Program-made: the position numbers and the translations under genes
Shown: in pieces, positions 51,312-64,000 of the stretch
How the letters are laid out: the number at the start of each line of letters is the position of its first letter
Numbering within the stretch: the first letter of the stretch is position 1
From: Litomosoides sigmodontis
Taxonomy: Eukaryota > Nematoda > Chromadorea > Rhabditida > Onchocercidae
Assembly: GCA_963070105.1 (NCBI GenBank)
Contig: OY718805.1
Span: forward strand, 6,816,001 to 6,880,000
Reading direction: 5' to 3'
Length of the DNA stretch: 64,000 bases
Notes under the pieces: model-generated
Told to the model about the DNA's origin: nothing
Seen by the model: the letters and a program-made list of their open reading frames with translations, nothing else
Databases searched by the model: none

Positions 51312-54300
51312 TTACACCACCTCGTGCCACTTCTACGGATGATTTGAAAATGAAGATTTAAAAAAAGGGGGCAGAATAGAGCAGTACACTTATTGTGTAC
51401 ATTTTTCTCTCTCTCTCTTTCTCTCTCAATACCTCATAAAGGTTTCCCGAGAAAAAAAACTGACCACAAGATATGGATGTATCGAATATGGCATCATGCC
51501 AAGATGTACTTGTCAACCTTCCGACTGGCACTGATGTTGTGGTGGATCGCTGGCTGTGATTAGATGGCTCCTCTCCCCACCGTCTTTTGAATGAATTTTT
51601 TCAAAAATTTTTTCTTGCGACATAATGCAACATATATCCATCTCCTGGAATATTTCCTCCATCGATTGATACTACTACCTCATAGCTCTCACTCACTCAT
51701 TTCTTCTGGTGCTTTTTTTTGTTTCCATCTGTTGCACATCTCCTCCGCCTCTCTCGTAAACGTCACGGCACAGGAACGTATGAAGAAGCACCGTCAGAAC
51801 CAGTGTAGGACAGGACCAGTTCGAACTTCTTCCTCCTCCTTCTCTTCCATTGAACCGATTTTTTTCAATCTCAGAACACTCTCCTCCTTGCTTATTTTTC
51901 AACTTTTTTCCAACTTTTCCTCGCTTTTCTTCTATTTTTCCTGAAAAATCTTTCTCCCTCTCAGTGACACATTTTCTTCCACCGTTTTTCTTTTCTGAGA
52001 AAGGAAAATGAAATTTTTACAAACATCCGTCATATTTGAGAGTTTTACCACAATGAAATTACTGTCCTCAAAATGAATAGTCTGAGAAACAGGCATCGTA
52101 CTTCACACACATCCGCGAAGATCCTACGTAACGACGGTGCCTACCTCTCTAGGACATTCTTATGTTACTTCAGTAAGTGTGAATTCCATAATTTCTGTCG
52201 ATCATATCTTTGAATTGAATAATTGTACCCAAATGAAAATCGCCACCGAGTCATTTTTTTAAAACGATATTCTATAAATGCTAAAAAAAGTATATCTGCA
52301 AGGGTGGTCATTACAAACTTCAAAGGTTAGCAAAAAGTTGACGGGAAGAATGAGTAAAGGTAATGATTGCAAATGCACGCACTAAACAATTCACACAGAA
52401 CTAATAATTTCCTAACATCGAATTCATTTCAGAGAACGAAAAGATAAGAGGAAAACTCAACAATCAATTAATTATTTTAAAATGAAAAAATGTTAAATGA
52501 TGAGTGGAAAAGTATTTTTGAGTTTTTTTTTTCTGCTTAGATTTTTTAATTGTACTACTTTGAAGCAATTTGAATTGCTGCAGACTGCCAACTTTGATCT
52601 TTAATTCTAAAGCAAACAGTTACTTTTTTGTGTAAAAAAAGTTTCATACATTGCGTAAGTAATCAAGCCTTCCCTTTTTACATATTAAATTCTTCATTTT
52701 GTTAATTATTCGTTAGATTCGGAATCATACGTCATACCTGTCGATAGCGTGTTTCTGTAATTCAGTACGTTTCTTTCTTCCTTCCGTAATCCAAATGAAT
52801 AATCCAAGTGAACTACAGCACTAGAGAAATCGTACGTGAATTAGGGAAATAACTGAACTTACGAGAAATTCATGTGATAATTACGTTTCAGACGGCGGCA
52901 AATACAGCGCCCTTCCAATGTTTAAAATAAAAAAAAATTATTAAGTGGACGGAATGAGTGGGAAAATATTGTCGAATTATTATTCTTTGCTAATTTTTCG
53001 TGAATAGCAGCGGCGTGCGTGAACGAAACTCTTTCGAAGTATATCTCAGCTTAGCTTACAATTAACGAAGCTATGACGCTATTTCTTTTCAAAGTTTTCT
53101 CTCGTCCTCAACTGTCTTACCTGATTATCTTGTCCAAAGCATTTGAATAAAGCTAGGAAGGCTTAAAGGGGCGAGTTCAAGCGTACTTGGCAGGCAACAA
53201 AATCTTCTTCCGTCAAACTTGCAATATCAGAAAGTCACTTAACAGGTTTTTTACATCTTACTTGATGATAAAACAATTACGTTTGAAAGAACAACCAATT
53301 TTCGTGAAATAAATGAAATGTTTGAGAAAAGTACAAAGGCCCTAAAGGCTGTTTCAGATGATTTCCTCTTTACTGTTGCCTAATTTTGATGGAAACAAAG
53401 TGAAATGCTCATTACCAACTTTCAAATCACTCATTTTACTCGAAATATTTAAACTTCAAAGCTTAAGAAATTTGAGGAGTTCATTCATATTAATGGAGCT
53501 AGCATTGAAAACGATTTCCAAAACTCTCAGTGGTATTGCGAAAGTTATGACTTTCTAAGATATAATATTAGATCGTTCATCAAGATCGGTGAAAGGCTAA
53601 GCTAGGAACAAGCTTATGCTTTTCCATCACTCCTTCATCCTTTCTATTAAACATTGTTATAACTAATAACTCTTTTTTTTTACTTCTCAGCTACGAGTCA
53701 TTAATGAAGACTGTAAATTACAGTAACAGTTAGAAAGTTTCGAAATGGTCTCATTTGCCACACATCAAAAAAGGGTTGTTTAATGAGAGAAGTCAGAAGA
53801 AAGAGAGGGGGAAAAAAAGTTGTGGAAAACGAACGTATGAGCGCAACAATTTTCAATTCCATTCTTATTGTATCATTTCCTTCGGTTCGACACTTCTCCT
53901 TCGTTACTGCTTGGCTGTTCGAAGATGAAAGAAAACGCATTGCTTTTGTATGTGTCTTCGCTGTACCGAAGTGTTTTCTTCTGCAAGTCTGCCTGTCTAA
54001 GTAAAATTTTCGTTGAAATGCGACGAACATCGCTCTGCAAATTGCTGTAACAGAAATTTTTGTAGCTACGCGCTATCACATTTAGTTTTTCTTGAAAAAA
54101 GTTCACAAAACTGGTTCGACTCTTGTCGTGATCATCATGTCTTTGTCACTTCATTGCCGTCGATCGTTACACTTCTCTTTCACGAAACGTAGCCAAACAT
54201 TCATATCTACAAAAAATTTTATTTTTGGAATTCATTTGCTTTTTTTTTTTGTTTTTTGGCACAATGAGAAAACAATTGTAAATTCTTTGTTTGTTTCAGA

Positions 54301-56163
54301 TGATCTGATCACTCTTTACGATATCTCCGGAGGGTATTCTTTTGCACTCAAAGGAAAAAAAACTAGCAGAAAATGATAGAGAGGATGAAATGATGATATT
54401 TGCCTTGTATTAATAACTTCAGAAACATTAATTCTGAAACAAAAAAACCTTCATTAAATTTATCAGGAAAATTATTTTAACAAAGTAATAACCTTTTATT
54501 GCAAAGGTTTCGAAAATGATAGCAAAATTTTCTCCTCCACTTCTTATTTTTATTTCTTTCCTCTAAATTTTGTAAAATTTGGCAAAAGGAAATGGGTAGT
54601 TTTTTTCGAGCAGCAGATAGAAGCCAGCTTGTGAGTCAGATGACAGAGCGGTGTGTGATGATAGTTTTTATAGGACACATAATTGGAAATTAGTATCTCT
54701 CATGTGCTGCTTCTGATTCAGTTTATTGTCTTCCCAGCACCCTTCCCGGCCTCTGATATGATTCACAATAATAGTTGGATCAGTGTCGGATGGTACTGTG
54801 GTGATGGTCACAACAGTTGAAATTTCCTTGCTATTGTAATCACATGGTCAGAAAGAAAACACAATCATCTTCATTAGCCGTTCATTCATATCACTTATCA
54901 TCGTTTTTACGAGCATCATTATCAACATCACAACTGTTATTCTCATTATCACAACTATCATCAATATTATCAACTGCTTCTGCTGTTGTCAGTAAGATCA
55001 CCAAAGGTGAAATTCAGTGCATACCGTGAACACAAGTGAAATGATTTCCTATCATATGACATTTTATTACTGGCAGATAAAGCGGAGTAGGCCAGAAGTG
55101 AATTCTTAACTACACCAAGATCACTGCGCCATATTCCAACAGTCTAGTCCTGCCTTCCTCAGTAATGATTGTTTCTGGAGGTAAGCTCTTCCTGCATTCC
55201 TACTTAACAAATTCACCCTAATAGGAAACGGAAAAATCTTTTTCAAAGGTTACAAAACAAATAGCTTTTACTGACCATTTCCATACATTCATCATATACC
55301 TGCATGTTTTTTAACATTTCACTTTGATCATTTCAATTAGCCGACGTTAAAAAGCATTTAAATTGAATGCCTCCCCATTTCTGTATGAATTAATTGTTGA
55401 ACTGAGAAAGTGTCTCATGCACAAATGCCACGCTTTTCATAATGATGTATGCCTAGATATTTAAAAAATGAAAATAAATATGGTAATAAAAGTTAGTCAT
55501 GAAATTAAGTCTGATAAAACAGTTTACATTTAGAACACAGCGATGCCGCACACCTTCGAAAAGGGTTTGATCTTGCACAGAGGGTAATAACCTAGCAAAA
55601 AAACCTATTTCAATAACCTACTTGCAATATGATAGCGGGAAAGAATAGGTTATTATTGTAAGCAGTGAGTGAGTGATTCGTTGCTCTTGATTCCCTCCGA
55701 AGTCAACAAATTCATTTGATACAACTTGAAATTAAGTCCTGAAAATTTGCTTAGTTAGACAGATAGGCAAACACTGCGATACAGAATGCATTTCCACTTT
55801 TTTCTAATTAATACTATTAAATACCCCTGGTATTTGTGAGGGAGTGTGTTACCAGTGCTATTTCCATGCTCCTGCATTGTAATAATCTTGAATTAATTAT
55901 AATATTTAAATTGCATTTAAAAAATTATGTTAAACGACGTACATATGTTTTGAGATTGGAAATCAAAATTGCTTCAACATTTTCCTCCTCAATAACTATT
56001 GCGTAACATTCGATTTGAAATTCCTCCCTTGAATTGAAGAAGAGGAATTGAGAGGGAAAAAAAAGAATTCTTTGAATGAAAAATTTTTTCCTTCTTCTTT
56101 TTCCTTCCGAACAAGTTCAGATGAAATTTTCGATACATTACGATAGTCTACTATCTTCATTCC

Positions 56164-56193
56164 TCTCTATTTCTCTCCCTCTCTCTCTCTCTC
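56164..56193. repeat. (CT)n tract
   Basis: Short CT-rich run within a pyrimidine-rich stretch; similar tracts occur at 51402-51427 and 56339-56353. Confidence 0.85.
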
Positions 56194-56802
56194 TGTCTTC
56201 GTGCATTTTTGCAAATTAATTTTTCAGCAACTTTTTTGCATTAACAATTCGTGAAATCTCAATTCTTTCCAAATCAATTTATCGACTGAAGTTCAGCCTA
56301 CCTTGAAGTTCATCCTTCAAGTAGGAACTATCGTCAAGTTCTCTCTCTCTCTCATGCACCTCCACACGTACCTGATTGCGTGAAGTGAAGTGACACAACT
56401 CCCTATTATCAGTTGGCTAAGCGATAACAGAGAAATGATTGGTGAAGAAGCTTCTTTATCAGCTTATTTGTCATTGAAGTTGAAGGTACCGTATTCAGGC
56501 GGAATGGTTAAGATGTGTGTAATAATCTATTTACTATGCGATGACGTAGAGAGCGCAGGGGCAATCGCGTCGAAGACCAATTGCCTTGCCTTGCCGCGCT
56601 GCATCGGCCGATAACATCTAACGTTACAGTCTTCTGATTTAAGTTGCTTGCATTCTTAATTATAGTTTGAACCAATTAACCATCGGTCTCCTCCTGCACT
56701 CCTACAACTTTTAACCTTTTGAGATTAGCTAGCTTATTTTGATATTTGCGCATTGAGCATTAATGCATGCGGAATGATTCAGACTGTTAGATTCATTTTT
56801 CC

Positions 56803-56855
56803 AAACTTTTAATTTAATGAAATTTTTATCTAAACTTTTAATTTAATGAAATTTA
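56803..56855. repeat. 30-bp tandem duplication
   Basis: AAACTTTTAATTTAATGAAA followed by TTT occurs at 56803-56825 and again at 56833-56855, period 30. Confidence 0.85.
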
Positions 56856-58645
56856 CTTGTGCAGTCTGCATTGTACTGAATGCAATCCATAGTAATAAAA
56901 TATGTTTCATAAAAAGCATACTTTTTTCTCTCGTAATGAAAGGTTTCGTTCTTGCGCCTGCTCTAATGCTCTCTTATGCAAACATTCACGTACTGATAAG
57001 GAGGTAAGACGACATTTGGAAACATTTTCAATCGTCGAAGAGAAATTGAAATGAAAACGTGCACGTAACATCCAAAGTTGCAAAGGGGAAAAAAGAGAGA
57101 GCAAAAAACTTTGAAATATGCTAATTAGAGAATTTTTCTAATTTTTTTTCATATTTTTAGCCAAAAAAAACAAATGTGAAATGTACAATGAACGAATTAT
57201 TTTGTGGAAAATTTTCTTAATTTATTCAACTGTAAATGAAAGAATTTGACAATTTGAAATAAAAGCTCATTTTGTTGTGGGAGAGAAAGATTAAAATATT
57301 TCCACTCCCTCTATTTCTGAACTGAACAGTGAAGTATGTGGAAGTTGAATAATCATATAAGTGATGGTTTGCTAGCTGCACTTTCATCAACGTGAAATTG
57401 TGTGCTTTATTAATGCATTTCAGGCAGAGACAGGTTGTATTGGCTTTAGCTTGCAACGTTTTCTGTTAGTTAGCCTAACAGGTGGAGTGATCCAGCTATT
57501 TTTAGAGACCGTTGTTAGCGTTAGCAATTAATGAACAAATTATTTACCGTGATAAATTCACCCTCTCTTTCTTATTTCAAATAAAACCAATGATTAATAT
57601 GGCTCCATTCAGACTTCTTTATTAGTTCTTCCCTGAGAATACTCCCATCAAGTTTTTATTTTCTCCTTCATTTTTATTTCCCACAATCGTACTGTTTCAT
57701 ATTCCTTCAACATTTAATTGCAATTATTATATAGGCAGACATTGGATTTGCTTTCTCTTTGCCTAATTCTTTCTCTCTGCTCGATCACTTCAAAATTAGT
57801 GAATTTTGATAAAAACTGCATATTTGAGTTGGACCAAATCGTTCAATAGCTTAAAAGGAAGAAGGCTCATTAATGCTCATCCGAGCACAATTGAAAAGTA
57901 AGAAGGGAGGAAGTGGTCCACGTGAAATTGCAACTAAAATATTTAACAGAGATAATTTTGCATAATTCTTATCTTCACAGAAATCATTGGTTAGATCTTC
58001 CCGCCATGCATCTCACTCCTTTCTCAATTAATTCCGTTTGTTCACTCACTATAACCTAACTCATTTCAAATGTTTGCAAAATTGTGAAATAAGCTGGAAG
58101 TGGACAAAATTGACATGGCTATATCTTAACAGTACAATCATTTCGATAGTGTCAAATTAAAAGTGGAAAATGGTGATGAAATTGCAATGAAATGGAAAGA
58201 TTAGGTAGAATTAAGCTAAACATCTAATCTGACATTCATCAGCAAAGCAAAAATTACTTTAACAATTAGGCGGTGAAACGATGCTTGCCGGATTAGCTGC
58301 TAATCTCTTACTAGCTGTCATCTTCGAGCACCTCTTTCCTCCTAGCATTCGTCGGGGGGGAAAAGCAAGAGGAATATTGCTTTATACTTCTGTCCAGGCT
58401 TGGACTAGCTAATGAACGCTTCCATAATGATATGATGAAGCGATAAAAGCGCCCAGATGAGCGCAGCTATTACACAGAAACCTATCCGACATAGACACAG
58501 ACAACCTCTCCTCTCGACGCACTCACTGACTCGATTTACGTGCACATGGACTTACACGAGACAGCGACGGCGACAACCGAAATCGCCTCTGTCCTTCTTT
58601 TGTCTGTCTGCGTGAGTACACTTGTACATGTGCTTATTATATGAG

Positions 58646-58688
58646 TGCGCGTGTGCGTGTGCGTGTACGTGTGTGTGTGTGTGTGTGT
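58646..58688. repeat. GT/GCGT microsatellite
   Basis: Alternating GT with GC interruptions, becoming pure GT at its right end. Confidence 0.92.
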
Positions 58689-58813
58689 ACGGATGTGAGT
58701 GCGTAGCTTTCAGCTGATGTAACCGAATGGATGGGGCTGTCCGGGAAAGCAATGAGTTGTTTAGCTCCATCGATCAGGTTGCACTCTTTTGCAGATGCAT
58801 TTTTCGAGCAGCA

Positions 58814-58868
58814 CTACTACCACCACCACCATCATCACCACCGCCACCACCACCGCTACCACCACCAC
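58814..58868. repeat. (CCA)n-rich trinucleotide repeat
   Basis: Imperfect CCA/TCA repeats; the Pro-rich and Thr-rich open frames at 58727-58998 come from it. Confidence 0.9.
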
Positions 58869-61800
58869 ATTTAAACTTTATACATTTCCAAACTTTTCTC
58901 TTTCCAATCACTCACTTAATTCCTTCTCACTCTCTCCTCTCCCCGTTGTCTTGAAAGTATCCTCTCATTCGCCACGGAGATTACGTGAACGCCGTTGAGT
59001 GCGAGTGAAGGTGACACACTCTCATTCTTCCCAAACAGTTCCTAGAAACAGACAGATGGAAAATGTACGGCAATTGAGAACTGAACTATCCATTTTACAT
59101 CAGTGAAATTTATAGCTGTCCACAATGACATTCTATCTTTGTCTTCTTGCACTCTCCCAAATGACCAGTGGAAACGGTTTCGTTTCACGTTTCACGTTTC
59201 ATTCAGGAATCATTGCAGTGTTAATCGTACAAATTAACAGGATCGATCACATACTTTTTTTAGTCATTTATCTCTTAAAAACTTTTCCTCTTTATTATAT
59301 CAGTAAACGTCACTCTCGATTTATCAGTTGACCTAACTAAGTTGGAGTTGTGGAAGTGAATGTTTTCAAAGCAATTGCATTTCAAGTAGCTAAGCATGCA
59401 TGAATCATTATTTCAAATAATTGAAAAAAAGTAATATGAACTAAGGTTGCTTTGTAAAATGTTGCTACATTTGTATTAGAGAGAGAGAGAGTGAGTGAAA
59501 AGCAGAGAGAGAGAAGGGAGAAATAGCTTCATAGTAAGGGCAGTCATCGTCAGATGCGCGAAGTTTTGTGCAAAAATTCAATCAAAATTATTTCTGAATA
59601 GTTTTAAATTTCACTTTGTATTTCGTGAATTCCGGTTGAAAACGAAAAATATTTTTGAAAGGCTGAAAAAAAAATACTATCATTATTTATGCTATTCATG
59701 TGGAATGAGATCAGTGAAGAAGAGAGATTCCTACATCTAATTAATTGTTGTGTGAAATGAAATTATTCGTTCACATTAATTTCGGGAAACTAGATCGAAA
59801 ATTCCCGCTATTAAAATATAGAACTTAGCAGGAAGTAATATATTGCTGATGTTAAATTTTTCAAATCATTAATGTAAAATCTCATGGCGGAAAGATGAAG
59901 CTTGGCTTCATCGTCTGTTTACGCTGTAAGCTTTATCAGTGCAGTGGTCCGGAAGAAGAGAGAATAAGCTTTTAAATTATTGCACAGAGAAATAAAAAAT
60001 AATATTCTAGAAATGAGAAAAAGTCGTCCTTAATTCGATGGTTTCTCTTCAAATATCCATTGTTAAATTTATTCAGCAATACAGCGCAGGAGTAATTGTC
60101 GAGCAAGTGGACTTCCCTAGAGGAATTTCAAGTTTCGGTCTGGAATGAGTTAGGAATTCAAGACTTCCTGTGTTTTTTTTTTGCTATGACATTGAATTTT
60201 TTTTTGAGAAAAAATTATTTTGTGTTTTTGTTAGTAATTAAAGGTTGTCGTCTGTTGTAGTTTTTCAGAACTAATTTTGCCACTTTTTGTGATGAAGAAA
60301 GTGTTCATTTAAAATTACAAGCAAATGAATGGAGAATTTAAATGTTCGTACGATATAATAGGATCAATATTTCAGGTCAACTATTGCAACTTAAATTTCT
60401 ATTACGCTATTTAAATTTCCGTATATAATAGGCAAATTTTCATCTTTCCATATTCATCTGCTTTTTGTATTCAAAACTATTTATCGTTTAACTGCTCCCC
60501 CAATTTTCAAATAAGTTGAAAATTTTTGGCTTTCAATTTAAAAGCTTGGTCACTAAAAGATCTAAAGCAATTCAGGTTCCGCAGATCGAGACTTTAATAG
60601 CCAAATTTTTGAATTTCAAGAAAAGTCGGTTACGGTATTCGTCATGTGTCATGCATTTTCACTCTAAAAGATGTTGTTTGCAGACAATGCCTGTTGTAGA
60701 CCATGCATGCAATCAGAATTTTTCACATTACCGTAAAGTGACCCTGAAACGTCCAGGAAGTTTTTTTGCTTACTAACAACACGCTTACAAAATTCGGCAA
60801 ACGAAGGTTCACGAAGTTGCTTACTATTTTTCGTGGCATTCTACGCTTCCTTCAAAATAAATTCTGAAACGCCACCAACCGTTTCAAATAAAAGTTGGTG
60901 CTATGGAGGGAGAAGGCAAAGTGACTAAGATAATTCACCATTTCAGAACTTTCCTTTCTATTTCTATAACTTTTCCGACTTCAATCTTACTTCTTATTAA
61001 TCTCACAATTTTGATTAAATTTGGTTTACGAATTTCACATGCTCAATTTCAAATGTGCCTCATTTCTCGCTGAAAAATTTTACTTTATCGTTTTTTATAG
61101 TGCTAATGCTATTGCTCGTAGCAATTGATATTAAATGATGGCGCATTTGAAATGTGAGTAATAATGAGGCATTATTTTTGTACTTTGGTCTCACTTCTTA
61201 ATTTTCTGTATTTACCAAGGGAATGAGAAAAATGTGGATAAATTTCGGAAGTTGCGCTTTTTTCATAAAGCGAAGAATTGATTGTATTGAAAATAAAAAA
61301 TTCGTTTTTTTTGAGTGCAAATTCTTCTCACTTGACTGTTTTACGCCAATGTATTTGAAAAAGATGCGTTTTTTAGCCATTTCAATTTTTTCGCCAACAA
61401 CAGACCAGAATTACTTACTACCATCGCAGATGCAACTATCATAGTAGTAATACGAATTGCATTTTTAGATTAGTTTAAACTTTTCTGTGTTTTTTTTCTG
61501 TGTCCTCTTCTGTGAAGTCTTCCTGAATTCGAAATGAATTCAGCCGATTTCCTCAAAATTTCCAAATCTTTTAAGTTTATGTAAATGTTGAATAGCCAAG
61601 TTAAAGAAGTGGTAATTGTGATTGTGGAAATTCCTTCTTCACTTCTCTACAGCAGCGAAACGACCGTACACAAGAGAATTGAGTACGATGATAGATGGGT
61701 TTAAAACGTGTTTGAAATGCTGTGAAATAGTTTGAGTGATGCGTATAGTTAGCTAATGAGCATGTCTCGTTAGTGTACTGCGACAGAGAAAGGATTAGTA

Positions 61801-62254
61801 TGCTTTAGCGATTCGTCAAAGGGAAATGTCGTTGGCTTTTTTTGTGAGCTGCAAAAAACCTTTCGCTGAATGTTTCTTTTTTTCATTAATTTAGGTGTTA
61901 GCGAATTAGTGGAAGGGAGAGGAGAGGAAACTTCCCAAAAACGAAAATTATTGGAGCAACCGAAGGCTTTGCCTTTCAAAATTTAAAATTAGACTGTATG
62001 GAGCATATGTGCTATTCAGAATACTCTTCCTAACCAACCAATTCGAAGCAATTCTTTATTAAAGAAAATTTTTTCAACCGTTTACTTATAAATTAATTGA
62101 AGTGGTTTGAATGCGTACGTATGCGTAGGAGTGCAGAGAAATTGATTGACGTGAATTTATCCGAGTGGTGTATTGAGTAAGGTTCATCTGTTTTATATTT
62201 AATCGAAATGAAGGCGAATAGAATGCTAGATGAGAGAGAGTACGTACGTACGTA

Positions 62255-62392
62255 ATGATGATGGTGATGATGATGATGATGATGACGGACGGGTGAATGA
62301 TACTGTTAGTGATGAGGATGATGCGGTAGAGGGAATGATGGTATTTGACGCTGCGGGGGTAGGGGTAATGATGATGATGATGATGATGATGG
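62255..62392. repeat. (GAT)n microsatellite pair
   Basis: Two GAT arrays (62255-62285 and 62368-62392) separated by GAT-poor sequence. They create Asp-, Met-, His- and Ile-rich open frames on both strands (for example 62086-62493 -). Confidence 0.93.
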
Positions 62393-64000
62393 TGATAGTG
62401 ATGGTGGCGCACTGAATGGTCATTACAGTGTAAAAGGGTGGTGGTAAAGAGGAGTGAAAAACCGGGTCCACTGGGGCGATCAATCTTTTTCATAGTCCCC
62501 GCCTTTCACCCATTTCTTCCTAATGAGCTTTGCCCCCTCTTCTGCCTATCCATTTTCTTTGATTCCGTAAATTTCATTTTTTGGAAAAAAGGAAATTTTA
62601 CAATGGGTTGAAGTGATTCGTGCTGCTGCTGTTTGTACAGCATTGAAGGCCCAACCAGAAAGATGCCAGTAGGCAGGTTTTTTTCCTCTACCCTTTTCTC
62701 TAAACCTTTATCGCCGCGTATCACTTAGAGTGTACCCTTCACTTTTCAATACACTTTGCAGAGTCATCATTTGCTGCTTCTTCACTACCTAACTTGCTTT
62801 TTTGCCATCAGTACTCGTCCCGCGGACTGACTTCGATGTTGAAGCATTATGTCCAAGGCACATTTTTTCTTTTAGAACAGTAAACCGTCGTCCTGTTTGA
62901 AGACCGTAGCAAAGGTCTACTGATGGTACTTGATAATATCCCTAATGATATGATCAATGAGGTAATCTTTTGCTGCACAAAATGGTTGACGTGCGCAAAG
63001 AGTGTATTTTTTATGAACATTTCACACGTTTATGTATTGACATTTCTCACGCCACTAACAGTTTGTCAGTTTCAGTTGAAACGAAAACTTCCTGAGACAA
63101 ACGTGTGAAGCGTCAAGGCAAGCATGAGAAAGTGTGAAGTAAGCGTAGGACGAAAGTTAATTAGCATGCAATCAACTCCACCACTGATCTCCACTTTTTC
63201 TAGCTTCCTAGCTAGTTGGAACAAAAAAGAGATGTGAAAACGATACTTCACTTTCGCCTTTTCATATAATTTTCGTTACTGCTCCGGCCCAGTGGTGGAT
63301 CCTGGACATGTCTTCTAGTCTAGCCTCATTACAGAGTCAAGACTTAGCAATAGTCTGTTGGACTTAATAAACGCCATTGCTAGTCTGTCAGCTATTCAGC
63401 AAGAACTGCAAAAAAAGAAAGTGAAAAAAGTTTCAGATGTAAAAAGAGAAGAATGGAATGGTTAAAAAAGTAGCTTAGTCGATAAAATGCATCCTATCAA
63501 TCTAACTTTTTACGACAAAACTTGTCAGTCAATTAATTGGCTACGATCTGTGACGGTCGATTAATTGGTTACGACTTGCTAAGGCCTTCTCATTTTGCCT
63601 TTGAAATATCAAATTCACTTTCTCCTTCCACGTTGCTTTTATATCGGTCTTCGCTAATGTTTTTCCCGAAACTAGTAAGCTACGTAAAACATCACTAAAA
63701 GTGAGGACTGATTTATGTAAATGACAAGGATATGTATATTTGCTGAAACGTATCACTTAGTTAAACACCAAGTAGTCTTGTTTACTTAACTTTCAAATAC
63801 TTTAAAAGAAGCAAAAAACTGTAGAAAGTATGTATGCTCGTGAGTTATTGAGGGAAGAATGGAAGACGGATTATGAAAATATTTATTACTGTTCGACGGC
63901 TTTGAAACTTTACACTCTATTAAACCGACTTGTAAGAGTGATTTGCAGGTAAAGTAATTGAATATAGCCGTCTTGTACGGGGAGGGTTTTTCTTACGTCA

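Larger units (their letters stand above)
49943..58600. other. Gene-poor region, part 4
   Basis: No supportable gene over 8.6 kb. Holds a GT array (51273-51311), CT tracts (51402-51427; 56164-56193; 56339-56353), a 51650-51960 pyrimidine-rich stretch and a 30-bp duplication at 56803-56855. Open frames such as 51591-51944 (+) and 53701-54106 (-) are compositional and carry no domain. Confidence 0.5.
58601..64000. other. Gene-poor region, part 5
   Basis: No supportable gene up to the right edge. Holds GT/GCGT (58646-58688), CCA-rich (58814-58868) and GAT (62255-62285, 62368-62392) microsatellites and a GA run at 59480-59492. A short open stretch at 62923-62961 (MVLDNIPNDMINE) ends at a donor-like GTAATC; it is too short to call an exon. 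Confidence 0.45.

Noticed and set aside
51591..51944. 117-codon open frame (+) with Ser/Phe-rich sequence
   Set aside because: Lies on a pyrimidine-rich strand, which lowers stop frequency; no recognisable domain or splice context.
53701..54106. Overlapping open frames on both strands near 53.7-54.4 kb
   Set aside because: No frame shows a family motif or convincing splice sites; likely chance.
55580..55660. AATAACCTA / TAGGTTATT inverted repeat as a mobile-element end or hairpin
   Set aside because: Only about 10 paired bases with a long loop; no target-site duplication or second boundary.
62086..62493. 135-codon open frame (-) with His/Ile runs
   Set aside because: Produced by the GAT microsatellite; no domain.

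Overview
The window is nuclear DNA from a nematode, probably a clade III (filarial or spirurid type) worm. It is AT-rich. The genes are broken into short exons of about 50-220 bp with introns of about 60-480 bp and TTTTAG/TTTCAG acceptors. Many start codons sit just downstream of an acceptor-like AG, as expected for spliced-leader trans-splicing. The orthologue set (STIP/TFIP11, eIF2B gamma, TECR, SNU13, an ASCL-type bHLH, TRAP gamma, a multi-Tudor protein, secreted PLA2, a Ly6/uPAR protein, PGAM5) is metazoan. The Ly6 and PLA2 types fit nematodes. The exact species cannot be read from the sequence.

Layout. 14-4717 (+): 3' three quarters of STIP/TFIP11, a spliceosome-disassembly factor; one intron is filled by a ~375 bp perfect TTTA array. 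6774-10021 (-): complete eIF2B gamma in ten exons. 10582-12235 (-): complete very-long-chain enoyl-CoA reductase (TECR) in eight exons, upstream of eIF2B gamma on the same strand. 12977-13735 (+): SNU13/15.5K. 15874-16978 (+): achaete-scute-like bHLH factor. 17829-19020 (+): TRAP gamma (SSR3). 19399-23029 (+): multi-Tudor protein. 23772-24826 (+): secreted phospholipase A2 with a non-standard acceptor. 28509-29723 (+): GPI-type Ly6/uPAR protein that needs a GC-AG intron. 30636-32464 (-): mitochondrial PGAM5 phosphatase.

From about 32.5 kb to the right end the window is gene-poor. It holds microsatellites (GT, CT, GAT, CCA), pyrimidine-rich stretches and two items that stand out. One is a pair of adjacent near-perfect 21-bp-stem hairpins at 46.26-46.37 kb, a microRNA-precursor candidate. 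The other is a coding-like Ser/Gln-rich block at 49.3-49.94 kb that is either the spliced 3' end of an unrecognised gene or a decayed retrocopy.

Exon models were built by hand. For most genes the summed exon lengths are a multiple of three and close to the family length (eIF2B gamma 458 aa, TECR 314 aa, SNU13 129 aa, TRAP gamma 182 aa, bHLH 164 aa, PLA2 155 aa, Ly6 201 aa), which supports them. Two junctions stayed unresolved: PGAM5 exon 3/4 and Tudor exon 3/4. Two spliceosome components (STIP and SNU13) and two ER-membrane proteins (TECR and TRAP gamma) lie in the same 20 kb. I see no mobile element, CRISPR array, rRNA or convincing tRNA.
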